A stretch of DNA of 64,000 nt from Rhodamnia argentea (taxonomy: Eukaryota > Streptophyta > Magnoliopsida > Myrtales > Myrtaceae), in NCBI RefSeq assembly GCF_020921035.1, contig NC_063152.1, forward strand, positions 31,557,903 to 31,621,902. The letters are read 5' to 3'. The notes under the pieces were generated by a model. It was not told where the DNA came from. It saw only the letters and a program-made list of their open reading frames with translations, and searched no databases. Below, one piece after another: positions 1-11,059 of this stretch (positions are counted from its first letter, which is position 1; every line of letters starts with the position of its first letter). A program made the position numbers and the translations under genes.

Positions 1-786
1 AATCAACACTGGACCGGTGGTCCCGATTACCAATTTCCAGAACCGGGGACCAGCCAGTCCAATGGAATTGATAAAATTAAAATAAAAGAGAAATGTATTT
101 AAAAAAGAAGGGATATGTTCGATATTCACATGTCTACGTACAATATTCTCGTGATTCGCATATGGATGTCCAAGTCATAGTGAATATCGAATAAAATGTT
201 TGATACTGTACATGGTTATGTGAATCTCATTTCTACGTGCAATATTGCATTTAACGAGAAGACATTCAACTACAAATTTTCCCCCACAGGCAAGTCCCTT
301 TCGTTGCCTAAACTCTCATTCTTACCCATACCAGCTGTACTTAAAAAAATAAAAAATTTGTAGGTTCGGGTGGGCAATTCATCGTTCGGTTCTCTCTAGA
401 ATCGGGAACCGGACTGGTCAAGCATTGATTCCACCATGAGAAACCAGTGACCTCCAGAATCGAACTAAATCCGTCGGTCTGGTTCGGGTGATTTCCGATC
501 AAATCGGCCCATTTTGATCATCCCTGTTATTATGTGAAGGCGCTAAGCGACTGTCCTAGCAAAACAAAGACTGGTTGGGGATAGTTTCGATTAAGGTCTC
601 ATAATCGTAAAATTTTACGAGCTAAGCCGCCTGCCGAAGCTGCTGGGATTGCAAACAAAGTAGATGTTTTCTAATGCATGCGATCTTATCTCCTTAAAAG
701 CAACAAAAAAAAAACTGTTTAGTTTGTTTGTTGAGATATTTTTTCTCTCGGTGTCTTTATCCACAAACAGAAACTTTGGAGTTGGT
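1..786. other. Intergenic DNA upstream of the STP gene
   Basis: No coding region is supported here. Positions 1-60 and 360-530 are rich in short CCGG, GAACCGG and TCGGTTC words and end in a 'gatcatccct' motif, which looks like the degenerate edge of a dispersed plant repeat. A similar word set (gggatgat, ggtcccaatt) occurs near 57710-57760. No open reading frame, PBS or polypurine tract was recognised, so the repeat class is unknown. Confidence 0.4.
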
Positions 787-798
787 TATAAACCCTAA
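787..798 (+). promoter_or_regulatory. TATA box overlapping a telo-box, STP promoter
   Basis: TATAAA at 787-792 runs directly into AAACCCTAA (790-798). The first fits a TATA box about 230 nt before the STP start codon. The second is the plant telo-box, known from promoters active in growing tissue. Their position suggests the core promoter of the sugar transporter gene; use of the telo-box is inference. Confidence 0.45.
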
Positions 799-814
799 AG
801 ATCCCCTAAAATCT

Positions 815-837
815 AGAGAGAGAGAGAGAGAGAGAGA
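815..837 (+). repeat. (AG)n microsatellite in the presumed STP 5' leader
   Basis: An uninterrupted AG dinucleotide run lies between the predicted TATA box and the STP start codon, so it is probably transcribed. GA/CT tracts are common in plant 5' leaders. The length is likely polymorphic. Confidence 0.85.
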
Positions 838-1018
838 TATCCACATCCAAACTGCAGATTGGATAAAGTAGAGAGATCAAGTATAAGTAGGGAGATGAAT
901 GCCTGCTTCTCTACAAAGACCCAACAAAGGACTTCTTCTTCTTCTTTCCACTCTTTAGGTTTCCCTCTGTATTTACATGTTTGATGAACGTTAGATACAG
1001 ACTGCATAGCTAAGCAAT

Positions 1019-3122
1019 ATGGCAGGTGGTGGTCTCGTCACCGGTCCCGGAAAGAACTATCCGGGCAATCTCACGTGCAGGGTTTTCATGACCTGCATCG
1101 TCGCGGCGACCGGAGGTTTGATCTTCGGCTATGATCTCGGCATATCAGGTCTCTCTCTCTCTGACTCCTGATGAAGCGTAAGGATTTTTGCGTATCAGAT
1201 TATCTTGCACAATGAAGTTTGTAGCGTCGATGGGGAACGAACGTAGCTCCAATCTCTGTGCCAAAGATTATCATGGGCTAGATTGGTAAACAGCGAACGA
1301 TTTGATCATTATCTATCGACCTAAGTTGAAAGATCCGAAGTCTATCTTTGTTCAGATTATTACAACAACAATGACGACAACATAAGTGTGTTTAAGCAAA
1401 TGTTCTGATGTATGTTCAGTGCTTCTGGTTTTTGATAACGACGCGTTGCAGGTGGAGTTACGTCGATGGACTCCTTCTTGAAGGAGTTCTTTCCCTCGGT
1501 CTACCAGAAGGAGTCGTCGGTGACGCCATCCGACGATCAGTACTGCAAGTTCAACAGCCAGATCCTGACCCTGTTCACCTCGTCGCTCTACTTGGCGGCG
1601 CTCGTGTCGTCGATGGCAGCGTCCTCCGTAACCCGGGCCTTTGGGAGGCGGTTTACGATGCTCTCGGGTGGCCTCCTCTTCTGTGCTGGCGCGATCATCA
1701 ACGGCTTTGCCAAGTACGTCTGGATGCTCATTGTCGGCCGCATCTTACTAGGGTTTGGCATTGGATGTGCTAATCAGGTATTGCTTTGATTTTGATTATC
1801 AAAGGGGACTATCTTATGTGCTAATTACTATGTTGTTTTGATTTCGATACGTGACTAAATTCTCATTATGGTATTTTTTTGGCCTCCGATTTGTAGTCTG
1901 TACCGATCTATGTATCCGAAACGGCTCCCTACAAGTACCGCGGCGCGCTGAATATGATGTTCCAATTAGCAATCACGATCGGGATCCTTATAGCCAACCT
2001 CCTCAACTACATGTTCGCCAAGATAGAGGGCGGCTGGGGGTGGCGTCTCAGCCTAGGCGGCGCAGTCGTCCCCGCCCTAATCATAATCCTCGGGTCGTTC
2101 AGCCTCCCAGAGACGCCTAATTCGCTGATCGAGCGCGGGAAGTTCGACGAAGCCCGAGCTCAGCTGGTACGCATCCGGGGGATCAAGAACGTGGACGAGG
2201 AGTTCGAGGACCTGGTGGCGGCCAGCGAGCGGTCCAAGCAAATGAAGCATCCGTGGGCGAACTTGTTGAAGAGGAAGTATCGGCCGCAGCTGACCATGGC
2301 GATATGCATCCCTTTCTTCCAGCAACTGACCGGGATGAACGTCTTCATGTTCTACGCGCCAGTCCTGTTCAAGACGATCGGGTTCGGGAGCACCGCCTCT
2401 CTCATGTCAGCCGTGATCACGGGCGGGGTGAATGCACTTGCGACGTTCGTCTCGATCTTCGCCGTGGACAAATTCGGGAGGAGGTTTTTCTTCTTCGAGG
2501 GTGGACTCCAAATGCTCATTTGCCAGGTATGATTCTCTTATACATTAACGTTTCGAATATGTATATCAAATCTGATGACCATGATGAACTCTATAATTAA
2601 GTTAGTTTCATTCAAATCCCATTGCAACCTTAACCGCAGGTGGTGATCACCGTGGCCATCGCACTCAAGTTCGGGACTACCGGCAACCCCGGCACGCTGT
2701 CCCACTCGTACGCCCTGACCGTGGTGGTGGCGATCTGCACGTACGTGGCGGGCTACGCGTGGTCGTGGGGCCCGCTGGGCTGGCTGATCCCTAGCGAGAT
2801 ATTCCCCCTGGAGATCCGGTCAGCCGCGCAGAGCATCAACGTGTCGGTGAACATGATCTTCACCTTCTTCATCGCGCAGATCTTCACCCTCATGCTGTGC
2901 CGGCTCAAGTTCGGGCTCTTCATCTTCTTCGCTTGCTGGGTCGTGATCATGACCATCTTCATCTACAAGTTCCTGCCGGAGACCAAGGGCATCCCCATCG
3001 AAGAAATGCACCGCGTGTGGGAGAAGCATCCTTACTGGAGCAAGTTCGTTAAGGAGGGCGGTGACGGCGGCAACGGGAAAAGTGGCGGCGGTGATGATGA
3101 TAAGCCGGTGTCTCTGGAGTAG
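1019..3122 (+). CDS. Sugar transport protein (STP family hexose/H+ symporter)
   Basis: Exons 1019-1148, 1452-1777, 1897-2526 and 2640-3122 join to 522 codons, the usual STP length. STP proteins are 12-helix MFS symporters that import monosaccharides with protons across the plasma membrane. Visible marks: an N-terminal MAGGG start; [10 protein letters not shown] with Asp39, matching the proton-coupling Asp of STP10; GRILLGFG carrying its Arg partner; QQLTGMN in TM7; PETPNS after TM6; and PETKG after TM12. The cysteines in QYCKF and MLCRLKFG correspond to the STP lid-domain disulphide pair. The exon 1/2 junction splits the Gly codon of ISGG, and every donor and acceptor is GT/AG. The C-terminal tail is Gly/Asp/Lys-rich. 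Overall closest in memory to the STP1/STP12 group; the exact paralogue is not assigned. The gene faces LPLAT1 tail to tail. Confidence 0.95.
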
Positions 3123-4771
3123 TGGTGCTCGAGATGAAGGAAATTCACTGTAAGGCAAGTGTCTTTGTCAATTTCTACCTCAAGATAGTAGTAGAACAAC
3201 TTGAGAATGTCTCTGTTGGGGAACAATATGTCTTATGTTTATTGGCGCTTTGAATAACCCTTTTTCTAGTTTTTAATTTTCTTCTCTGGGCTTATGTTGA
3301 AACATTATGGTTCTGCTTGGAAAAAAGATAAAAATCTTGACGTGTCGATGCACCATAACATGGGGCAAGTTGGAAAAAATTCCGACAGGATTAAGAGCAA
3401 GACAACTTAGTCCTGGTAAAGCTGACCTATACAGTGTTCAGACTTTCAGAACAGTCCGAACTATAGTGTCCAGGGGACTGAAGGCGGGTTGGTCGCAATT
3501 CATGACTAACTTAACTTGAAACTGTGCATTCGATAACATTAAACTTAAAAGCTATGTGCCTATGGTCCGCTATCACTGCCAAGTTCTCTAGGTTACAGTT
3601 CGACTCTCTTCATGTCCGTTTCTGGCCTTCGAAGGCATTATCGGCCAAATCCTAAGGCTATATTTGATGATTTCTAATCCGGATATATAATTGGACAGGA
3701 TTTATAAAAAAAAAATCGGAGATTTTTGCCATATACTCTTTACTGTTTGACGAATCCCAATAATAATGCCGAATATGTTCATATACTATTATCATGTATT
3801 TGGTATTTATGACATATCAATGTAAGAACTTGAAAATGCACAAATGGAGATTACAAAAACCTTCATAATTCGTTCTCAAATCTAATAAGAGAGAAAAAAA
3901 TGTGATCATTACCCCTTCCGACCATGCAAAGTTTTGCTCTCTTGCTACTTTCATTAAATTTCAATGCTACGAAGGAGAATGAATTTCAACTTTCTTTTCG
4001 TTGCTACAAAAGGGCAGAAATTTCGACTTCCTCGCCATTTTTCTGGAGTTTTAACTTTAAACTTAAAAAGCTAAAAAGAGCCATTAAACTCCAACCTGAA
4101 CCGAATATAAGAGAAGACAGAGATGCTTTCTGTTTTTTTCCAACAATTTCACTGCTCATTTTTAAAAAATTAAAAGGATCATTTTCGAGTTCGAATGTGT
4201 ACAGTTAAAATTTAGGTTCTTCTACTTCATTTTTATTTTTAAATCTCTTTCTTATAATTATTTGTATTCCCTACCATCATTTCTTGATAAAATTTTTATT
4301 AAATTATATGATGCTTGAGACCATGTATAGATACAAAGTGTCCAGAGCGGGAACCAAACAGTAGAAATAGAATGCGAAGTGTCTATATATAGATACAAAG
4401 CACGTTATAGATACAATGTGTATACATACAGATATATAGTTTGGGCGGGAACCAAACTATGTATATGTAAACAAACTATGCAAAGTGTGTGTGCGCGCGC
4501 GCGCGCACAAAGTGTCCTGGGCGGGTACCAAACAGGGGATTTTATGTTATCCTCTACCAAACATAGCTAAGGAGTAAAAGAAAGCCAAACCTTGAGATTT
4601 CTTCCTGTTGGAGAAAAGCTCAGTCATTTCATTACATCAGAAGAGTGCCATTGTTCACAGAAAACATAAAGCAGCAGCAGAGTAACCACTTGAACGAACC
4701 GACATGTCAAAACGAACCCCGTTACATAAAGCCTAGTAAGTCTCAGACGGACTGGACTGCCTTCCTGATTC
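3123..4771. other. Convergent intergenic region between STP and LPLAT1
   Basis: This holds the 3' ends of two convergent genes and no supported coding sequence. It is AT-rich. The notable content is a cluster of short repeats at 4335-4535, described separately. Open frames at 3307-3519 and 3924-4208 have no recognisable protein features. Confidence 0.5.
4335..4535. repeat. Three spaced GCGGGAACCAAAC copies with a GT/GC alternating tract
   Basis: The motif GCGGG(A/T)ACCAAAC occurs three times on the same strand, within 4335-4361, 4438-4458 and 4508-4535. The first and third copies also share the lead-in AAAGTGTCC. Between them are TATAGATACA-type repeats and an alternating purine-pyrimidine tract (4485-4508, GTGTGTGC then GCGC repeats) of the kind that can adopt Z-DNA. 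It looks like a nested or repeatedly inserted small element; no family was recognised. Confidence 0.55.
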
Positions 4772-7700
4772 TCACTGTTCCTTGCGACCTTTAGATCTGG
4801 CTGGTTTCCCCGGTTTGATTACATACCCAAGGAGGATCAAAGCTATGGGAAGAATGGTTCCAATGTAATGTACACTTCCGTACGAGGCAATTGTCTCGCG
4901 TAAACTCAACACCTGCATGCCTCAAAAAGAGAAACTTAGAAACAACAGAATGTCGATTCCAACTCCATATCAACCTAATTCGTACATACAAAAAGATAAG
5001 CTTCGAAACAACAGAATGTTGATTCCAACTCCAAAAGAATTTAATTCCTCTACATACAAAGGTATCTGTCTTTATCTTCATTTTATTAAATTTACTCAAC
5101 ATGCACAAGTGCACATGGAGAGACAGAGAGACAGAGAGAGAGGGGGGCTCACCATGAAACCAACACACGAATAATTCAGAACCAATAAGGTGTAGGCGAA
5201 ATTCAGAAACACTAATATATTCTTCATCAAAGCCATCTTTGGAGGAATAGCCTGTTGCCATCTGTATATCACTGCTTGCAATGCAACAAACGATAGTCAA
5301 TCAAAGAAAGCATCAATTATCAGTGCAAAGCAGAACGCACAGATCCATGGTTACCTCTAGATCCAGCTATCATGAGGGCTGACTGTACAAAGAAAATGAT
5401 ATATCCAGGATATAATCCCTACAGAGAGATGACAAGATAGTAGGAGCAGTTAAGATGATTGTAAAGTACCTAAATCACGACATGAAAAAGAAAAAAAAAA
5501 TTGACTTGACATTAAGAGAAAAGGAACCAAATCCCAAGATATGGATATAGCTACTTCAGGAGGCAGTGATAGGGGAAGGAGTGACATGAATTGGCTTGTA
5601 TTCAAAAAAAAGCACCCCTTTTGGGCTGGAAGGTTCTCTCAATGTGCTATAATTCTTCCGAGCACACAGAGTTATTCAAGTTGCCTTCTCACACAAAGGA
5701 AACATACTAATGCCAACTGACTTTCAGAACCTCCACGACCCACACTCCCAGAGGGCATGAAAAATGAAACAAAGACTAATGAGAGCCTTTCTTTTGTTTT
5801 CTTTCGTTTTAGTGGCAGAAAGCAACATGTACTCACGTGCCAAACTGCGCTGACTGTCTGAGTTGCTAGCAACTGGAAGAAGCCCGGTTTTTTCCCCTTC
5901 TGAACAAGCCTATCATAAACATCTGCAGCAAGAGAATTTTAAATAGTTTTACATATAAAGAATAGAATTTTTCAAGTAATTTTACACTTGAAAGAGAATC
6001 TCTCTATCAGTTGCAGTTCCTAATCTATTTAAAGGTCACAAATGCTTAAGCCTATTAAAGCAGAGAGTAACCATAGCTTTAGCATGCATAAAAGTATCAT
6101 AAGATACGAAAAACATCCAACATAACTCCAATCCATATGCTTTAAGACATTTACTAGAGGTGGAATGATATATATACCCGGAAAATCTCCTCATTGTACT
6201 CACATATTGCAACAAAGCAGTAATTACTCTTCGGACCCAGAAGTATAAACAGACAAAAGAATTAACAAATGAATCAAGTCCATTACATTTGTCGTACATG
6301 ATAGAACCTTGTTAGCCATACCCGTTTCAGTTAAATTGACACCCTGTGCATATACGAACTTATCAGTCAAATTCTTTGCATGCTACTCGAAAAGTTCACC
6401 TTCTCCTAGCACTCAGCATTCGAAAAAGTTTGAGAATCTTTTCAGCATAGATACTCACAATGACGGAGCCAAGTGCTGACTTGGATATTCCATACAAGTG
6501 GCAACTCAACTGCACTCTTCGCAAACTCAACTCCTAGGATGTCAACATTCTTTGCCCTGTCCCACCGTGGCTTTGGTGGAGAAGTATCTGTCCAGCCACT
6601 GAACCCAAGGCCAGATATAATTAGAGAGGCCTCAGAAATTGACCAGATGAAATAATATTTCCAACGTGCCGTGAATCCAGCCATATATTGATAACTCAAC
6701 CGCTTCCAAAATCCCCATTCGTGGTATACTGGATCCGTAAACTGAGACAAAGGATACTGGGGCACCAGGTACAGGTACAAAGCCATGCAAACGGCTGCTT
6801 GGAGAATGGCTCGTAGGGTTGCGCCAAAAGTTGATGGTTTAGGTCCTTTATCTGAGTGGCCCCAAATCTACAAAAATTTTGTCAAAGGCCAAGGGATCAG
6901 TTTCCATTAGAAAGTGGAAGGTAAAAGCACGGATAAACTTGCATGAATCCTACCCCCTTCCCTTCAGTCCATTCCAGATAATCCTTCATCTCATAAACAG
7001 GACCAGCAAAGTGACTGCCACAGCAGAGGCAGTAGCCAAAGTACTCTATCAACGAGGGCAACTTAATTAAACGATTCTTCTTCTGAGACTCGCGAAGATC
7101 CTCCTCCTTCAGCAACCCATCATCATAGTTGATTGCACATGAGATGACTTTCAATGTCAACACCATTAAAGCTCCTGCATACAACGTAACAAGCAGTTGA
7201 TCATCAGACAGATGGTGTACTCAATCTTACTAAAAGAAACACTTTCACCCTTAGACACGATCTACTCATCCAAACTCTACATTCAACATTCAACTAAAAT
7301 GAATAGCCTTAGCTAAGGTAAAGAATATAAAAAGGTGTTTCCCACTGGCTGGGGGAAAAGTTAATTCCTTAAAGCCCAGAGCCACCACTGCAAAGGACAT
7401 GCTGGCAACTCAACATCGTATCAAAGATCTTGAACTTGCAGAGCAACTCAAATCATCCAACTCCAGAAGAAAAAAGAGTTGGAAAGTTCTAAATTAGGAA
7501 CACCAGAATATAGAAGGCATGTAAAAACTGAAAATTTTCTCTTACCAGTCGCATCAATGCCGCCTTCTTTCCATGCATCCCCACTCATGTAGTAGACATG
7601 GCTACAAAGTCATACACAGTCAAGACTTTTAAAGCATATCACCAAAAGCAAAATGACAAAAATCAGAACACAAATTCTTCTTGACAAGTTTTGAAATACT

Positions 7701-9220
7701 CAGCTCATTTTTTGTTTGTTTAGAAATGTTGAAGATCCTGAAATTCATCAGAAAAAGCGGAGCACATCGTGGTATGTATACTTGGTGAATGAGCACAGCA
7801 TATGCAACATATAAAGTAAGAGAAAACTGAAAATAGACAGCAAAACAGAATAGATGGCCTTTAAGCATACTTTATGCATGATATTATCATAAAGGACTCT
7901 TGAAAGCCCAAGCAGATTCCTTGTTAGTGCTGACAAGTGGGATCTATACCTAATTAAAGAAAGTTAAAAAGTTACAGCAGTCATTTTAAAGTAAATAAAT
8001 CCTGGAACGCCACCGTAAAGGAAGAAAGGGCCATTGGTTATATCATAAATGCATTGCTTGTCTCATTGTAGGGCAACACTTATAGATCAAAGAGATGGCT
8101 TTGTCTTTCGATGTAAAGGTTGGAAAGCGCTCAAATGAAATGAGAGGAATACAAAAAGCCTAGCTCTTACATCTAGGTTAACAATTGCATTGATGATTAT
8201 GCATGTCAAAGGTTAAGTCTTCTACTGATAAACTCAAGCACCCATACTTTTAGCAACAGTAGACAATTTTCACATTTCTCCCAGTCAATTTGATTCCAAG
8301 GAGACAAAAAGATCAGAGCCTCCAGTGCCTACTATGTTATCTATAGTTGAAGTACGACATAGGAAATTAAACTTCGAGGCCATTTACATTCTTCTAACAT
8401 CACTAGCTAGATGCACAAGCAAATCAGCTTCCTGGCCAACTCAAAGAGTCAAATAAATCCGCAGAACCAAGCCAAAAAGAGACTCGACGTCTGTAACAGC
8501 CAACTGCAACAAACGCACAAGACTTAACAATCAAACGAACATGCGACACCAAGAGAAGCAAACTCCTTCACAGCATGCACCATTGAAAAAATATGACAAA
8601 ACATGATTGTTTCATCACACCCATAAGCACCAAATTGGAGGAAACAGAACTATGAGCTATCTATTCACTTTCTTTAACAGCAACAGCCACACACGTGAGC
8701 CAATCAGCTTCAAATTAACACAAGCAGGTGAACAAATCCCGACCCGAAAAAACATACTGAATCAAATGACAATCGAACGCAATGCAACAAACGCACGGCA
8801 AACAACTTTCAATAATCAAACCATGCATGCAACATCCGAACAAGCAGTGAACCATAATAGCCCAATTACAGCCCACGAAAATTAGACTCGAATAATTTCG
8901 TGCGAGAGCAAATTATACCAGCCAATTAGGTAGCCGAATCCGAGGAAGAAAGTGATGATCCCGCACTTTGACCGATAAGCCGCCATCGACAAGTAACCCA
9001 GCAGCATTGGCACCAGGAAGTGGAGGTTCGAAGAGAAGCCGAACGAGAGGTACGAGAGGAGAGCGCCCGAGCAGGCGGAGTAGGCGTGCTTCGCGAGCCG
9101 GCCGGGGACGAACCGCCAGAGGAAGGAGACGGGGATGGTGGCGAGGAAGCAGAGGAGGAAGCGGAACACGGGGACGGAGACGCCGATGGCGGAGGCCATG
9201 GATTCCATGTCGACCTCCAT
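4772..9220 (-). CDS. LPLAT1: Lysophospholipid acyltransferase 1 (MBOAT family)
   Basis: Exons, in transcription order: 9220-8919, 7601-7546, 7174-6954, 6867-6459, 5922-5837, 5418-5355, 5271-5153 and 4912-4772, giving 465 aa. The protein aligns nearly throughout with the remembered Arabidopsis LPLAT1/LPCAT1. This ER membrane enzyme re-acylates lysophosphatidylcholine and related lysolipids with acyl-CoA in phospholipid remodelling (the Lands cycle). MBOAT marks are WNIQVSTWLRH with Asn320 and SAVWHGLYPGY with the invariant His358. Many hydrophobic segments are visible (for example FLLCFLATIPVSFLW). The C-terminus KPARSKGRKEQ is basic, as expected of an ER protein. The start at 9220 (MEVDMESMASAIGV) matches the family; an in-frame ATG at 9268 would add 16 residues. 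Intron 1 is the longest, about 1.3 kb. Confidence 0.95.
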
Positions 9221-11059
9221 GGTGGAGGTGCGCGTCGGCGCGACTGTTGAGCTCGGCTCGACCCGCACGGGTTCGGTTGGGGTTCTTATTTTCCGAGTGG
9301 TTGGGCGCTGGTTCGGGGAAGAAGACGTCGGGGGAGACTGGATTTATGAGCTTGGGAAGGGGGGAGGACGAAATTACCAGAGTGCCCTTATGACCTCGTC
9401 GGCAAGGTGAAGCCTCGGTTGTATCGTCGTGCGGGGAATCGCTTAGACCCATCGTCTTTGTCGCGTTAGGGACAATTTACAACGTTGACAATCGAATTTG
9501 ATAAAATATCGTTAACAAGTATTTTGAAATACTCCTTAACACGATTTTCATTAAAATAAGAGAATTGAGGTCGACGCTTTCATTTGACATTTTGACAGAA
9601 GTGCCGATACTATGCCTTTGCTGGCTCAACTAATTAATTACGTACAAAAAGCAACGCATGAGAGGAGAAAGCAGGTGGCGACAGCAATATCGCAATGCAA
9701 TTCAGCCATCGGCGCTGGCCAGGAAAGGCCGGTCGAGGCTAGCTTTAAATCAAGACGAGGGGTCGAGAGCGTGCCGGAGAGATCATCGAAATGCTTCCGA
9801 CGAGACACACGTGATCATGCCCCGCTTAAACTGTTACACAATCGGCTGAAGTCGGCCTTGGGATGGGAGGATCGGGAGGAGGGAGGGCGGGGCGCATCAT
9901 TCGATCGTGCTCCTTCGCCATGTCCAAAAGAGACATTTCCTCAGGGATGGCGGTCGCATTCGCGTTTTGCCTTGGAGTTATCGAAGACGGATACGACGAC
10001 GCCGTCTCGGTTTGGTGACCTACCTTCCAACCATTAAACCAAGTTCCATATTTCTTGGCCCTACTCTTCAATTCTTCATAGAACGTAGGGACATTGATTA
10101 AGCTGGCCTTCGTTTCGATGTACGGATCACATGATCGTCGGATAAGGTACGGACTAACGAAGATCTGAGACGGGTCAGCTGTCCCCGGACACCGGATCTA
10201 ATCTCAAACTTCCAGAAAGGATTGCTTTTTAGTTTCCAAGATCTCATACAACTCGATTGGCATGTCGTGCTCGTTTCTTCATACTCGTTAGATTTCTCAG
10301 TAGATAGAAACTCGATTTCGACGAGCATAATAGAGACGCACTTCCGGTCGCTACATGGTTCGTGGGATTTCGATCGGAATTCTCAAGAATTAGCGCAGAC
10401 CGGACTACCAAGTTATAAGTTAATAACCTCATCAGCTATGGAGTTGCTGCATCAGAGTCATGTCCGGCAGTACGTAAAACTTACAAGGGGCATTGACACT
10501 GCTGGAAGAAACCATGGATGAGCTACTTCTCGCCGGTTTTTTAACAGACTTCAGGTGGCAAAGTTCATCACTGTATCACAGTTACAGCAAAGCAAAATAA
10601 CGTATGCAAACTCTCGAGATCCGAAGCAGATCAGATCCAGAAAGGATAGCCAAACTGACACTCAAAGAATTTGTGCGCAAACTCGATTATCATTCACTTG
10701 GAATCCATGTCGCACAATCCGAATAAACATTCTTATCCTTTGTCCGAAAGGGTTTCAACTGATAGGTTTGGTGGGCTACTTGCAGAATTAAAACCACATG
10801 CAAGTACTCTCTTCAGACTACCACAAACCAACCATGTTCACAAGTTAAACATCAACAATCTTCATGTAAAGAAATCATAGGGCTCAGATGTTATTTAAAT
10901 GTTTCCGGCGATATGTCTACTCGAGAAGGATGCTAAGACTATACACAGTTTCCTCGCTTTCTTAGGCACAAACGCTCATACTCCTAAAAATAGCCAAACT
11001 GGTACATAAAGACTAACTTTGTTACACTTTTCTACCTAAGAAGGCTAGATAGATGCACC
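9221..11059. other. Intergenic DNA: LPLAT1 promoter side and 3' side of the F-box gene
   Basis: This interval contains the upstream region of LPLAT1 and the 3' flank of the F-box/PP2 gene, both on the minus strand. Open frames at 9612-10037 and 10222-10521 lack known domains or splice continuity and are treated as chance. No repeat family was recognised. Confidence 0.4.

Noticed and set aside
8913..9452. 179-codon minus-strand frame over LPLAT1 exon 1
   Set aside because: It is a frame-shifted shadow of the GC-rich first exon. The LPLAT1 frame has clear homology.
9612..10037. Plus-strand open frame of 141 codons upstream of LPLAT1
   Set aside because: No recognisable domain, overlapping frames of similar length on the other strand, and no splice continuity.
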